The notes under the pieces were generated by a model. That model ran no database searches and had not been told where the DNA came from. It was given only the letters and a program-made list of their open reading frames with translations. Below, piece after piece: positions 1 through 7,559 of a DNA stretch of 64,000 bases (position 1 is its first letter; every line of letters begins with the position of its first letter). This DNA comes from Parabacteroides merdae ATCC 43184. GTDB taxonomy: Bacteria; Bacteroidota; Bacteroidia; Bacteroidales; Tannerellaceae. The stretch covers positions 1,860,001 to 1,924,000 of the forward strand of contig NZ_CP102286.1 of the NCBI RefSeq assembly GCF_025151215.1, read 5' to 3'. The position numbers and the translations under genes were made by a program.

Positions 1-63
1 TAAGTTTCACTAACTCTTATTTAAAATTTTATTAGAAAACAGTATCGGGAGATAGATACATAC

Positions 64-369
64 TTACTCGATTACCTCGCCCTTCTCATTCAGAACAACC
101 GTCTGTTCCTTCTGATCTTTGTCGACAAGGACGACTTTATACTTCTTAGCACCGTCGGCACCGGCAACATAGGCTTCCTTCACCGTACTGCCCTCGTAAG
201 ACTTGGCGATTGCATCCTGCACGGCCTGGGGAAGTTCCTTTACCTCGATTTTCACAAAATCGTCCTGCATTACGTTTTCGACTGATACCTGTACAGCTGA
301 TGCCTGTACACCTTGTGATGCGAATGCCACACATGCTACTACCGCTACCATTAAAACAATCTTTTTCAT
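64..369 (-). CDS. Small secreted PepSY-like (DUF2874-type) protein
   Basis: Encodes 101 aa. An N-terminal signal peptide is visible (KK, then a hydrophobic run, then an Ala-rich cleavage region near residue 24). The mature part of about 75 residues alternates charged and hydrophobic residues (VQDAIAKSYEGSTVKEAY, then YKVVLVDKDQKEQTVVLNEKGEV), the pattern of the PepSY/DUF2874 beta-lactamase-inhibitor-like fold common as small periplasmic proteins in Bacteroidales. The length fits a single-domain member. It stands alone, divergent from the HIT gene. Such proteins are often linked to two-component systems or metal stress, but no partner is seen here, so the function is unknown. The family call rests on pattern recognition. 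Confidence 0.7.
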   Translation of the reverse strand: MKKIVLMVAVVACVAFASQGVQASAVQVSVENVMQDDFVKIEVKELPQAVQDAIAKSYEGSTVKEAYVAGADGAKKYKVVLVDKDQKEQTVVLNEKGEVIE

Positions 370-659
370 GACTCTAACAATTTAAAAATTAATACCTAAG
401 TGATTACTAAAACCTTTATTCAATCTGATCAAACAAGTACAAGGATCGTACCACAACAGCATGCCAAAAACATGATAAAGTGTCCCAGAGCTTACAAAAT
501 AAGGGGTAGAAAAAGAGCAAACCATCGGATGCCCAACCATAAAACATGGGAAAAAGTGTAGAAGTCCGTGTATTTTTTCTACAATAAATGTGGCACACCT
601 CTTCCAATCTCCATTTTAATTGTTAATTTAGCCACATCATTAATGAAATCTAATAAAAT

Positions 660-1088
660 ATGAATTTAAGTGATCCCAAAGATTGTCTGTATTGCCAGAA
701 CAATCAGACTTTACACGAGCTGATGATCGAAATCGCTCCTCTCTCGGTATCCAGACTGTTCCTGTTCAAGGAACAAACGTATCGCGGGCGTTGCCTGGTT
801 GCCTACAAAGACCACGTACACGACTTGAACATGCTCAGCGACGAAGAACGGAACGCATTCATGGCCGATGTCGTACGGGTGACCCGCGCGATGCAGAAAG
901 TATTCAATCCACAAAAGATCAATTACGGCGCTTATTCGGATAAACTGTCGCACCTTCATTTCCACCTGGCCCCGAAATATGAAGGAGGCCCTGACTTCGG
1001 CGGGACATTTACCATGAACCCGCAAAAAGTATACTTGACGGATGCGGAATACCAGGATATGGTTGAAAAGATCAAAGAGGCGTTATAA
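660..1088 (+). CDS. HIT family nucleotide-binding protein
   Basis: A 142-aa histidine-triad protein. The C-terminal half carries the triad as HLHFHLAPKYEGG (H-x-H-x-H-x-x near residues 99-105), which in the family forms the catalytic His and alpha-phosphate-binding loop of nucleotide hydrolases and transferases. An N-terminal CLYCQNN motif resembles the Cys pair seen in many HIT proteins and could hold a metal. Length is normal for a single-domain HIT protein. It is a monocistronic gene on the plus strand, divergent from the PepSY-like gene and followed by a hairpin-rich element. The substrate cannot be told from sequence. Confidence 0.85.
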   Translation: MNLSDPKDCLYCQNNQTLHELMIEIAPLSVSRLFLFKEQTYRGRCLVAYKDHVHDLNMLSDEERNAFMADVVRVTRAMQKVFNPQKINYGAYSDKLSHLHFHLAPKYEGGPDFGGTFTMNPQKVYLTDAEYQDMVEKIKEAL

Positions 1089-1146
1089 GGTAGGCACAGA
1101 AGTTGCAAAAGTGGACGCGGAAGATTTCCGGACATAACATATAGGA

Positions 1147-1283
1147 AGGTGTGTCAAAATCTCCTTATCCTCGCACTTGATGCGGGGATGCAAAAGGACA
1201 GACCTTATCAATCAGACTTTTATAGGGCTGGTTTTAATGCGATCCCGCGTCAAGCGCGGGAACAGGATAGTTTCGACACACCT
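1147..1283. repeat. Hairpin-bearing repeat element between convergent genes
   Basis: The 137-bp stretch begins AGGTGTGTC (1147-1155) and ends with the exact reverse complement GACACACCT (1275-1283). Inside are two hairpins: CCTCGCA/TGCGGGG with loop cttga (1169-1187) and TCCCGCG/CGCGGGA with loop tcaag (1243-1261). It lies between the convergent HIT and sugar-isomerase genes, so it may serve as a two-way terminator or be a REP-like dispersed element. No coding signal was seen. Confidence 0.5.
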
Positions 1284-1311
1284 CTTACTCTATTAATGCT
1301 TCCGTGTCTGC

Positions 1312-2253
1312 TTACTTTACAAACGAAGACTTCAGCAGGTAATCGGCACTTTTCTTCACGCCTTCGAACTGATGTCCGCTACCCGTACCTTCCATTTCAA
1401 CGAAATAGTCCTTATGGCCGTTTGCATAGAAATGCTTGAATATCTGCTCGAAGTTCATCATGCCGGAATCCCCCAGGACATAGCGGTCTTTGATATGGAG
1501 CACTTTGATACGGTCTGCATATTTCGTGATATACTCGACCGGATCCTGCTGGCCCATCACGGCCCAGTAAACGTCCATCTCAAAGAAAACCAATGACGGG
1601 TCCGTATTCGCCAGGAAGATGTCATACACTTTTTCGCCTTTGTTATGGCGTCCGAACTTCATTTCCGTGCCGCCGGGAACCACCTTGGCAAATTCCATGT
1701 CGTGATTGTGGTAACCGAACGGTATGCCGGCCGCTTTCACGATCTTTCCGGCTTCGTTGAAGACTTCACAAACAAATTTCGTTTCTTCCACGTTACGGGT
1801 ACTGGGCTGGCCGGGCTGCACCAGATATTTCACTCCTAACTTGGCATGGTCGTCAGCCGTTTTCTTCCAGTATTCCTTTATTGTATTCAGGTTGTCTTTC
1901 GTGTATTCGCGAACAGGAGGATTCACATGCGAACTCAGAATCGTAATGCCGGCATCATCCGCCATCTTCTTGAAATCCATCAATTCGATATCACGGATCT
2001 TGCCTTTCCCATAACCGGCAAGTTCGATGGTCTGATACCCCATCTTTTTCAACTTCTTCATTCCTCCCGGAACATCCTTGTAGAGCTCGTCGCCTAAAGA
2101 ATAGATTTGTAAACCGATGTTCTTGGCCGCCGTCGCTTCGAAAGCGGCAGATGTCGCAGGCTGCGCTGCAACGGCATTCCCTACCTTACCGGCCATCAGG
2201 CCACCCAACGTAAACAGGGACGCGTTTTTCAAAAAGTTTCTTCTATTGATCAT
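1312..2253 (-). CDS. Secreted sugar phosphate isomerase/epimerase-like TIM-barrel protein
   Basis: A 313-aa protein with a Tat-like signal (NRRNFLKNASLFTLGG then AVAA) followed by an AP-endonuclease-2/xylose-isomerase-like TIM barrel. Visible barrel elements include IGLQIYSLGDEL, YQTIELAGYG, ILSSHVNPP, FGYHNHDMEF (metal-ligand region), FFEMDVYWAVMGQQDP, IKVLHIKDR and YFVEMEGTG near the C terminus. These His, Glu and Asp positions match the divalent-metal site of the family. Export suggests it acts on sugars in the periplasm. It is a single gene, possibly ending at the hairpin element downstream. The precise substrate is unknown; many Bacteroidales carry several such paralogues. Confidence 0.85.
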   Translation of the reverse strand: MINRRNFLKNASLFTLGGLMAGKVGNAVAAQPATSAAFEATAAKNIGLQIYSLGDELYKDVPGGMKKLKKMGYQTIELAGYGKGKIRDIELMDFKKMADDAGITILSSHVNPPVREYTKDNLNTIKEYWKKTADDHAKLGVKYLVQPGQPSTRNVEETKFVCEVFNEAGKIVKAAGIPFGYHNHDMEFAKVVPGGTEMKFGRHNKGEKVYDIFLANTDPSLVFFEMDVYWAVMGQQDPVEYITKYADRIKVLHIKDRYVLGDSGMMNFEQIFKHFYANGHKDYFVEMEGTGSGHQFEGVKKSADYLLKSSFVK

Positions 2254-2306
2254 GGTCTATTAAATTTAGATTGCTCCAAAGGTATGATTTTATTCTGGAA
2301 ATCATA

Positions 2307-2339
2307 CAAAAAGCCGTTTGAAAAAAAATCAAACGGCTT
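2307..2339 (-). terminator. Intrinsic terminator of the ABC transporter operon
   Basis: GCCGTTTGA (2313-2321) and TCAAACGGC (2329-2337) form a perfect 9-bp stem about 20 nt beyond the ATPase stop. In minus-strand orientation the stem is followed by a T run. Confidence 0.8.
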
Positions 2340-2359
2340 CCTGTTCTTTCTTCTGCACC

Positions 2360-3040
2360 TCAGATAAACTCGTTCACCGACGAGACGATGCTTCCGTCGA
2401 ACAGATTGATGATCCGGTGGGCGAAACTGGCATCGTGCTTGGAGTGAGTCACCATGACGATCGTGGTCCCTTCCCGGTTCAGTTCGGTGAGCAATTGCAT
2501 CACTTCGGCTCCGTTCTTCGAGTCCAGGTTACCGGTCGGCTCATCGGCGAGGATGATCTTCGGATTCGAAACGACAGCACGTGCGATGGCCACACGCTGC
2601 TGCTGTCCTCCGGAAAGCTGCTGCGGGAAATGGCCCGCGCGGTGGCTGATGTTCATCCTTTTCAGGATATCGTTCACCATCTGCTTACGCTCGCCGGCTT
2701 TTACTTTCAGGTAGGTAAGCGGGAGTTCCACGTTTTCGAACACGTTCAGTTCGTCGATCAGGTTGAAACTCTGGAACACGAAACCGATGTTGCCTTTGCG
2801 GACCTGCGTACGCTCCTTCTCCTTGAGATGCCCGACTTCCTTGCCTGCCAGGTAATAATCGCCCGAAGTCGGATTGTCCAGCAGCCCCAAGATATTCAGC
2901 AATGTAGATTTGCCACATCCGGAAGGTCCCATGATAGCCACAAACTCGCCATCTTTCACTTCCAGGGAAACATTATTCAATGCAATCGTCTCCACCTCTT
3001 CCGTACGGAAAAACTTACTTAAACCTTCGATCTTTATCAT
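2360..3040 (-). CDS. ABC transporter ATP-binding protein (MacB/LolD type)
   Basis: A 226-aa ATPase of the MacB/LolD/FtsE class. It shows Walker A GPSGCGKSTLLN near residue 40, the Q-loop in FVFQSFNLIDELNVFENVELPL, signature LSGGQQQRVAIARA, Walker B IILADEPTGNLD and the switch His in IVMVTHSKHDASFA. The DEPTGNLD and FENVELPL wording is typical of this branch. The gene follows the permease gene by 27 nt and ends at a strong terminator, so the two form an operon. The exporter probably moves a lipoprotein, peptide or toxic compound; no membrane-fusion or TolC-like partner lies next to it. Confidence 0.93.
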   Translation of the reverse strand: MIKIEGLSKFFRTEEVETIALNNVSLEVKDGEFVAIMGPSGCGKSTLLNILGLLDNPTSGDYYLAGKEVGHLKEKERTQVRKGNIGFVFQSFNLIDELNVFENVELPLTYLKVKAGERKQMVNDILKRMNISHRAGHFPQQLSGGQQQRVAIARAVVSNPKIILADEPTGNLDSKNGAEVMQLLTELNREGTTIVMVTHSKHDASFAHRIINLFDGSIVSSVNEFI

Positions 3041-3067
3041 GACTTTCTGAATTATGTTTTTTTGATT

Positions 3068-5443
3068 TTATTCTGATTTTATGTTCTTTACCGGATTTTC
3101 GTTAGCGACATGCCAGTTCTGATACGTCACCGTCATAAACGTGATCACGCCTACGGCCAGGAAAGCCAGCGGCAACACCCACCAATACATCGGCGTACGG
3201 TAGGCGAAATTCTCCAGCCAACGGTGTACGCCGTACCAGGCGACCGGAGCACCGAAGACGAAGCATATCAGCAAAATCCAGAAGTAGCTCACATTGAACA
3301 TATACAAGATTTCTCCCGTCGTCGATCCCAACACCTTGCGCACGGCGATCTCTTTCCGCTTGTATTCGCTTTCGAACACGACAAGGCCGAACACGCCCAC
3401 AATCGAGATAAAGATAGCGACAAGGCTGAACAAGGTGATCAAAGAACCGATCTTCAATTCCTTTTCGTAGGTATGCTGTAAAACCTCGTCATAGAAACGG
3501 ACCACAAAAGGATACTCCGAATCGAACTTTTCCAGCGACTCGCGCACATGCTCCATTCCGGAGCGAAGGTCGCTTCCCGCCTTGAACTTCACATAGGCGG
3601 TATTATAATAGTTGCCTTCCTGCCCCCACTGGTATTTGCCCCAAAGATAGAAAGCCATCGGGGTAACTTCCTGGCGGAATGAGGCGAACTTGATATCCGG
3701 GATAAAACCGACGATCTCGTCACCGTCGATCTTTTCGTTCAACTTCAATTCGTACTGCGCCTTCGCCTTTTCGTTGAATATATAGCAACCCGTCTCCTTC
3801 TGATCGTCTTCCGGACGGAAATCACGGCCTTCCTTGACCTCTATCCCCATCACTTTCAGGAAAGAAGAAGAAACAGGAAGACACTGGAAATTGATGTTGT
3901 TCCCATTATAGTCACGCCCCCATCCCATGTACTGGTCCTGGCTCGAAAGCAGGAATTGGGAATAGGTCACATCCTCCACGCCGGAGAACGATTTCAACCG
4001 GTCCGTGAAAGCATCCCGGTTCTTATTTATAGTATTATTCAGATGCACGATAATCATCTCCTCCTTGTCATATCCCAACGGCGCATTCTGCATATAATGA
4101 TTTTGCAGGTACATAAACAAAGAGCCGATAATCAGGATGAAAGAAGCCACAAACTGGACCCCCACCAGCACGCTCCTCATCCGGCGCCCGGCAAGCGAGA
4201 GGCCGAAACTTCCTTTCAACACCAATGCCGGCGGGAAAGAGGTGACATAGTAGGAAGGATAAAGGCCGGCCAGCACTCCCACGATCGCCGCGATCACAGC
4301 CGTGCCGGCAATGATCATCGGCTGCGCCCCGAACGAGATGTCGGCATCCACCAGCGAGACTACCGGTGTTTTGGGGATTATGTATAAGAAAAGAAGCGAA
4401 AGCAGATAAGCAAACAGACTGACGCAGACCGCCTCTACCAACAAACTTCCACGCAACGTACGGTCGGAACTGCCCAGCACCTTCTGCGTGTTGATGCTCT
4501 TGATACGCATAGGAGTCAGCGCCGTGCTGAAATTGGTAAAATTGATACCGGCGATAATAAGGATGACAAAAGCGATGGAGAAAAGCACCAGCAACGTCTG
4601 GCGGCTCGCTTTCGGCATCGAATCGAAATCCACGTTACTCAGGAAATGGACATCCGGCAAAGAGGTCAGGCGGAGATCCAAGCTATTCTCCTCCCCCCAT
4701 TCGAACTCATTGCCGAAGGCTTCCTTCGCATTAAAATTACGCTTGAAATTGTCCAGCACCTCAGCCTTATCCATCCCCTCGCCCAGACGGACAAAGAAAA
4801 AATAATTCCAGTTTCCCCAGTTATCATAGTTTTCCTTCGGACTCATCGACGTGTACATGACGTTCTTCAAAGCAGAGTTACGGGGAAAATCCTTATACAC
4901 GCCTTTCACGATTTTCGCATCTTCCATAGGATTGGCAGAGATCAGCTGCTTGCCTACCGCCGATTCGTCACCGAAGATCTTTCTCGCCATGCTTTCCGGA
5001 AGGACTACGCTGTTGGGCTCATCCAAAGAGCGCTCGCTTCCTTCGAGCATATCGAAACGGAACACTTCCAAGACTCCGGGAGTCACGTTCCACGCATCTT
5101 CCTTGTAGCTCGTCCGCTGTCCGCCATCCTCTATATAGAAAAAACGGCTTTCGGTCCAAGCACTCAAAAGGCATCCTTCCTCTATAAGAGGCGAAGACCC
5201 GGTAAACGCCCGCGCGAACGGACGGCAGATAATGGCTTGCGACCCTTTGCTTCCGTGCACGATATCCACCCGGAAGATAGCATCGGCGTTCGGGTGGCTG
5301 CGGTCGAACGTATAATCATAATTCACCTGCATCATAATGAGCATAAACGCCACAAAAGCAATGCTCAACCCCAGCACATTCAAAACAGAAGCCGTCTTGA
5401 ACCGGCGGAGCACACTAAAGAAATTTCGCAAAATCGTTTTCAT
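3068..5443 (-). CDS. ABC transporter permease, MacB/FtsX family
   Basis: About 791 aa. I chose the start at MKTILRNFFSVLRRFK rather than a further-upstream ATG, because that is the canonical beginning of Bacteroidales FtsX-type permeases and puts the first membrane segment (SVLNVLGLSIAFVAFMLIM) in place. A MacB-like periplasmic domain follows, then TM segments near residues 260-400, a second large periplasmic domain, and C-terminal TMs with the FtsX signature (EYKRKEIAVRKVLGSTTGEI). The internal duplication (two MacB_PCD/FtsX modules) matches the family's 780-800 aa length. It is first gene of the operon with the ATPase. The substrate is unknown. Confidence 0.88.
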   Translation of the reverse strand: MKTILRNFFSVLRRFKTASVLNVLGLSIAFVAFMLIMMQVNYDYTFDRSHPNADAIFRVDIVHGSKGSQAIICRPFARAFTGSSPLIEEGCLLSAWTESRFFYIEDGGQRTSYKEDAWNVTPGVLEVFRFDMLEGSERSLDEPNSVVLPESMARKIFGDESAVGKQLISANPMEDAKIVKGVYKDFPRNSALKNVMYTSMSPKENYDNWGNWNYFFFVRLGEGMDKAEVLDNFKRNFNAKEAFGNEFEWGEENSLDLRLTSLPDVHFLSNVDFDSMPKASRQTLLVLFSIAFVILIIAGINFTNFSTALTPMRIKSINTQKVLGSSDRTLRGSLLVEAVCVSLFAYLLSLLFLYIIPKTPVVSLVDADISFGAQPMIIAGTAVIAAIVGVLAGLYPSYYVTSFPPALVLKGSFGLSLAGRRMRSVLVGVQFVASFILIIGSLFMYLQNHYMQNAPLGYDKEEMIIVHLNNTINKNRDAFTDRLKSFSGVEDVTYSQFLLSSQDQYMGWGRDYNGNNINFQCLPVSSSFLKVMGIEVKEGRDFRPEDDQKETGCYIFNEKAKAQYELKLNEKIDGDEIVGFIPDIKFASFRQEVTPMAFYLWGKYQWGQEGNYYNTAYVKFKAGSDLRSGMEHVRESLEKFDSEYPFVVRFYDEVLQHTYEKELKIGSLITLFSLVAIFISIVGVFGLVVFESEYKRKEIAVRKVLGSTTGEILYMFNVSYFWILLICFVFGAPVAWYGVHRWLENFAYRTPMYWWVLPLAFLAVGVITFMTVTYQNWHVANENPVKNIKSE

Positions 5444-5562
5444 ATCCAACTGTTTTGCTTCAATACTAACAAAAAATATGCCAAATAGCATAACGAGCAA
5501 ATAATCAATAAAATAGATATCCAACAATTCGAACAGACTGTCTAATAATTAGACACCACTGT

Positions 5563-6027
5563 CTATTTTCTTGACACTTCCTCTTCCAATCCCGCATACT
5601 CCTCCCTGGCGTCGAAGCAAGGGCAGGCCTTGCGGATGTAAGGACTCAGTTGGCAATGTCCCACTATCTTCGCCTCCGGATAGTCCCGCCGGAGCTGGCG
5701 GAGCAGGTCGAGCAGCGAACATTTCTGGGCGTAGGTACGGGTGTCGGAAGGGGTTCCCGCCTCATCGAGGCCGCCTTCATAACAGATGCCGATGCTCCGG
5801 TCGTTCCACCCGGCTGCATGTGCGCCGATCTGGTTGACGGGACGGCAACGGTGGAGATAGCCGTCGCGGGTGATATAGAAATGATAGCCGATATCGGCAA
5901 ATCCTCTCGCCTTGTGTGAAGCCCGCAAGGCCTCCACCGGGAAATCGCGGTCATAGCGCGTCGCGCTGCAATGAATTATCAGGAGGCGTACCTCCCGATA
6001 ATTCTGATAGAAACATCCCGCCGTCAT
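5563..6027 (-). CDS. N-acetylmuramoyl-L-alanine amidase, phage endolysin (T7 lysozyme-like) type
   Basis: A 154-aa amidase_2 (PGRP-like) zinc enzyme that cleaves the MurNAc-L-Ala bond of peptidoglycan. Likely zinc ligands are H19 (IIHCSAT), H124 (IVGHCQLSP) and C135 (KACPCFD). GYHFYITRDGYLHRCRP and GAHAAGWNDRSIGICYEGG are standard family motifs. There is no signal peptide, as in phage endolysins, so release from the cytoplasm would need a membrane helper. Its ATG overlaps the stop of the 36-aa smalltalk gene by 4 nt (ATGA), implying coupled translation. HU-like and smalltalk genes lie upstream on the same strand. This gene order recurs in Bacteroidales, but its function is not established. 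Confidence 0.9.
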   Translation of the reverse strand: MTAGCFYQNYREVRLLIIHCSATRYDRDFPVEALRASHKARGFADIGYHFYITRDGYLHRCRPVNQIGAHAAGWNDRSIGICYEGGLDEAGTPSDTRTYAQKCSLLDLLRQLRRDYPEAKIVGHCQLSPYIRKACPCFDAREEYAGLEEEVSRK

Positions 6028-6134
6028 AACGAGCAGGCGCTTATGCCGAGCGCACCGGCAATGGCGCTGGCTACGGCGATGATCACTTTGAGGAGCACTC
6101 CCCAGACAGATTTCTTTTCGTTTTTTTGTTCCAT
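6024..6134 (-). CDS. Smalltalk protein (36-aa single-TM peptide)
   Basis: A 36-aa ORF starting MEQKNEKKSVWGVLLK, continuing with a hydrophobic Ala/Ile/Gly-rich helix and ending GISACSL. The charged, Lys-rich N terminus followed by one TM helix and a Cys near the C terminus matches the Bacteroidales 'smalltalk' family, which is named in databases but has no known role. The stop overlaps the amidase start (ATGA at 6024-6027). Size, topology and position immediately before a signal-less endolysin-like amidase suggest a holin- or pinholin-like role; this is inference only. Confidence 0.85.
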   Translation of the reverse strand: MEQKNEKKSVWGVLLKVIIAVASAIAGALGISACSL

Positions 6135-6159
6135 GATGAGATTTATGATTTATGATTTG

Positions 6160-6193
6160 AAAAGCATGGGGCAGGGTCCTGCCCTACGCTTTT
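6160..6193 (-). terminator. Hairpin between HU-like and smalltalk genes
   Basis: AAAAGC (6160-6165) pairs with GCTTTT (6188-6193), enclosing GGGCAGG/CCTGCCC. It lies inside the putative operon and might attenuate or stabilise the smalltalk-amidase message. No long T run follows on the minus strand, so full termination is doubtful. Confidence 0.45.
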
Positions 6194-6224
6194 CTCTTGC
6201 TTTTAATTGTCAATTATCAATTGC

Positions 6225-6731
6225 TTAAAGTTCTCCCGGCCGGTCATCTTCGCCTCCGCTCCCGCCTCCTTCGTTCGGTTTCTTCGACAGGTCGACCGTC
6301 GTCTCGCCTGCTTTCTCGGCACGGAGTACGGCACGTACGGATGCACGGCTGGGTACGGGATTGAAACTCATACCGTTGAAGATCTTTTTCAGATCGTCGC
6401 CGGGAACGAACTGGATATTGACTCCGGTGATATTGGTGGCAGTAAACACCTCCGCGCTATCGGCTCCCCGGCTGGTCGCCTGCAAACGGAACTTGCCCAA
6501 CTCGCCGAAATCGACCTGCTCCCCGTCGCGCAGGGCCTCGATCATATTCTCGACCACACTGATCAACACCGCTGAAACATCCGCACGACTCACGGTCGTC
6601 TGGGCCGCGACACGTTGCGAAAGCCCTTTCAACGTAAGCTCCTTGCTGACCTGCGAACGGGCGTAGGCTTTCTTCGGATCGTCCGGCTTACGCGGATTGC
6701 CTAACAAAACAATACTGTAATTTAATGGCAT
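6225..6731 (-). CDS. HU/IHF-like DNA-binding protein (Bacteroidales HU-HIG type)
   Basis: About 168 aa from MPLNYSIVLLGNPRKP, the typical beginning of this family; an ATG 51 nt upstream is less likely. YARSQVSKELTLKGLSQRVA, then VSRADVSAVLISVVENMIEA and LRDGEQVDFGELGKFRLQ give the HU fold, the last part being the beta-arm entry. The tail is low-complexity Gly/Glu/Asp (NEGGGSGGEDDRPGEL). Such HU relatives are regularly encoded beside smalltalk/amidase pairs in Bacteroides and may condense or mark DNA. It is first in the HU-like, smalltalk, amidase set on the minus strand, divergent from the DUF4248 gene. Confidence 0.85.
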   Translation of the reverse strand: MPLNYSIVLLGNPRKPDDPKKAYARSQVSKELTLKGLSQRVAAQTTVSRADVSAVLISVVENMIEALRDGEQVDFGELGKFRLQATSRGADSAEVFTATNITGVNIQFVPGDDLKKIFNGMSFNPVPSRASVRAVLRAEKAGETTVDLSKKPNEGGGSGGEDDRPGEL

Positions 6732-6939
6732 AACCTTACTTTTTTTAAATGAATACTTCTCTGCTATTAATCTCTGAGACAAAGATACGGCAGGCGCAAA
6801 AGGCGATCGGGAGGCAGGATGAGACAGTGTGAGCCAACCATGAATAAGGTTAGATATATAACCGATTCATGAGCAGAAACACTTCCGTATCCCAGATTTT
6901 TTCCGTATCTTTATAACCATACAATCAAACAGAAAAATC

Positions 6940-7149
6940 ATGAAAATCCGTCCCTACAGCAAGAGCGAACTGGCACAGGCCTATGCACCGGAGATCACCT
7001 CCCAGGCCGCACTGAACCGGCTCGCCGCCTGGATACGCCTGAACCGCCCGCTCACGGAAGCGTTGCGACAGACCGGCTACTACACGAAACAACGGCTCTT
7101 CACCTCCCGGCAGGTGGCACTGATTTTCGAATATCTGGGAGAACCATAG
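6940..7149 (+). CDS. DUF4248 domain protein
   Basis: A 69-aa protein, one DUF4248 domain. It starts MKIRPYSKSELAQAYAPEIT and has LAAWIRLNRPLTEALRQTGY and ending FTSRQVALIFEYLGEP. The pattern (a 'build-up' helix, then an H-T-H-like YSKSELAQAY entry and a final ROVxxIxxxLG-like helix) is usual for the family, which occurs next to VirE/primase proteins in Bacteroidales. The function is unknown; the size and basic/aromatic pattern suggest a small DNA-binding regulator or replication helper. It is transcribed away from the HU-like gene and toward the primase gene's 3' end. Confidence 0.85.
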   Translation: MKIRPYSKSELAQAYAPEITSQAALNRLAAWIRLNRPLTEALRQTGYYTKQRLFTSRQVALIFEYLGEP

Positions 7150-7158
7150 GATGACTCC

Positions 7159-7257
7159 ATGACACGCGGGGAACGCCACGCCTACGAAGAGCACCTCACC
7201 AACGTCGTGATCCTGGAAGACGCCATCGAGACGGCCGAAGAGATCGGGAAGCTATAA
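7159..7257 (+). pseudogene. Remnant of an Rpn-type PD-(D/E)XK nuclease/transposase C terminus
   Basis: A 32-aa reading frame (MTRGERHAYEEHLTN, then ILEDAIETAEEIGKL) resembles the C-terminal region of Rpn-family recombination-promoting nucleases, where MTxEERxAYE is followed by an Ala/Glu-rich helix. The nuclease core and the usual Gly-Arg-rich tail are missing. It lies 9 nt beyond the DUF4248 stop. This may instead be an independent micro-protein; the similarity is short. Confidence 0.4.
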
Positions 7258-7271
7258 CCCTGCCACACCGC

Positions 7272-7359
7272 CCGGCATTCCCATGATTGCCGCCCGGCAT
7301 TTGCAGGAATGCGGGCCGACGTTTGCAGGAACGCAGGCCGGCAATCATGGAAATGCCGG
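7272..7359. repeat. 21-bp inverted repeat enclosing a 19-nt direct repeat
   Basis: Arms at 7272-7292 and 7339-7359 are inverted copies with one mismatch (CCGGCATT...). Between them, TTTGCAGGAATGCGGGCCG (7300-7318) and TTTGCAGGAACGCAGGCCG (7322-7340) are direct repeats with two differences. It is GC-rich and directly precedes the AT-rich 33-bp inverted repeat. Confidence 0.75.
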
Positions 7360-7377
7360 AAGACGGACCTTGCGGGA

Positions 7378-7537
7378 TTTGACACAATTGGCACATTTGA
7401 CATAGGGTTGCTAAACTATATATAGGTAATAATATATATTCAGGTATATACCTATGTAGGTATATTAAATAATTAATTATTTATCTCGCGTATATATATT
7501 TCTACAACCCTATGTCAAATGTGCCAATTGTGTCAAA
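7378..7537. repeat. Perfect 33-bp inverted repeat with 94-nt AT-rich centre
   Basis: The arm at 7378-7410 (starts TTTGACACAATTGGCACATT) is exactly reverse-complementary to 7505-7537. The 94-nt centre is almost purely A/T with TATATA tracts and a TATACCTA-type small palindrome. It lies at the 3' ends of the convergent DUF4248 and primase/helicase genes. It could be a replication origin or processing site for the primase, a two-way terminator or cruciform, or the end pair of a miniature element. No ORF inside. Confidence 0.9.
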
Positions 7538-7559
7538 AAAACGGGCCGGAAGCAAAAAA

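Noticed and set aside
416..607. 63-aa frame between the PepSY-like and HIT genes
   Set aside because: No signal, no domain and AT-rich promoter-like DNA; judged intergenic.
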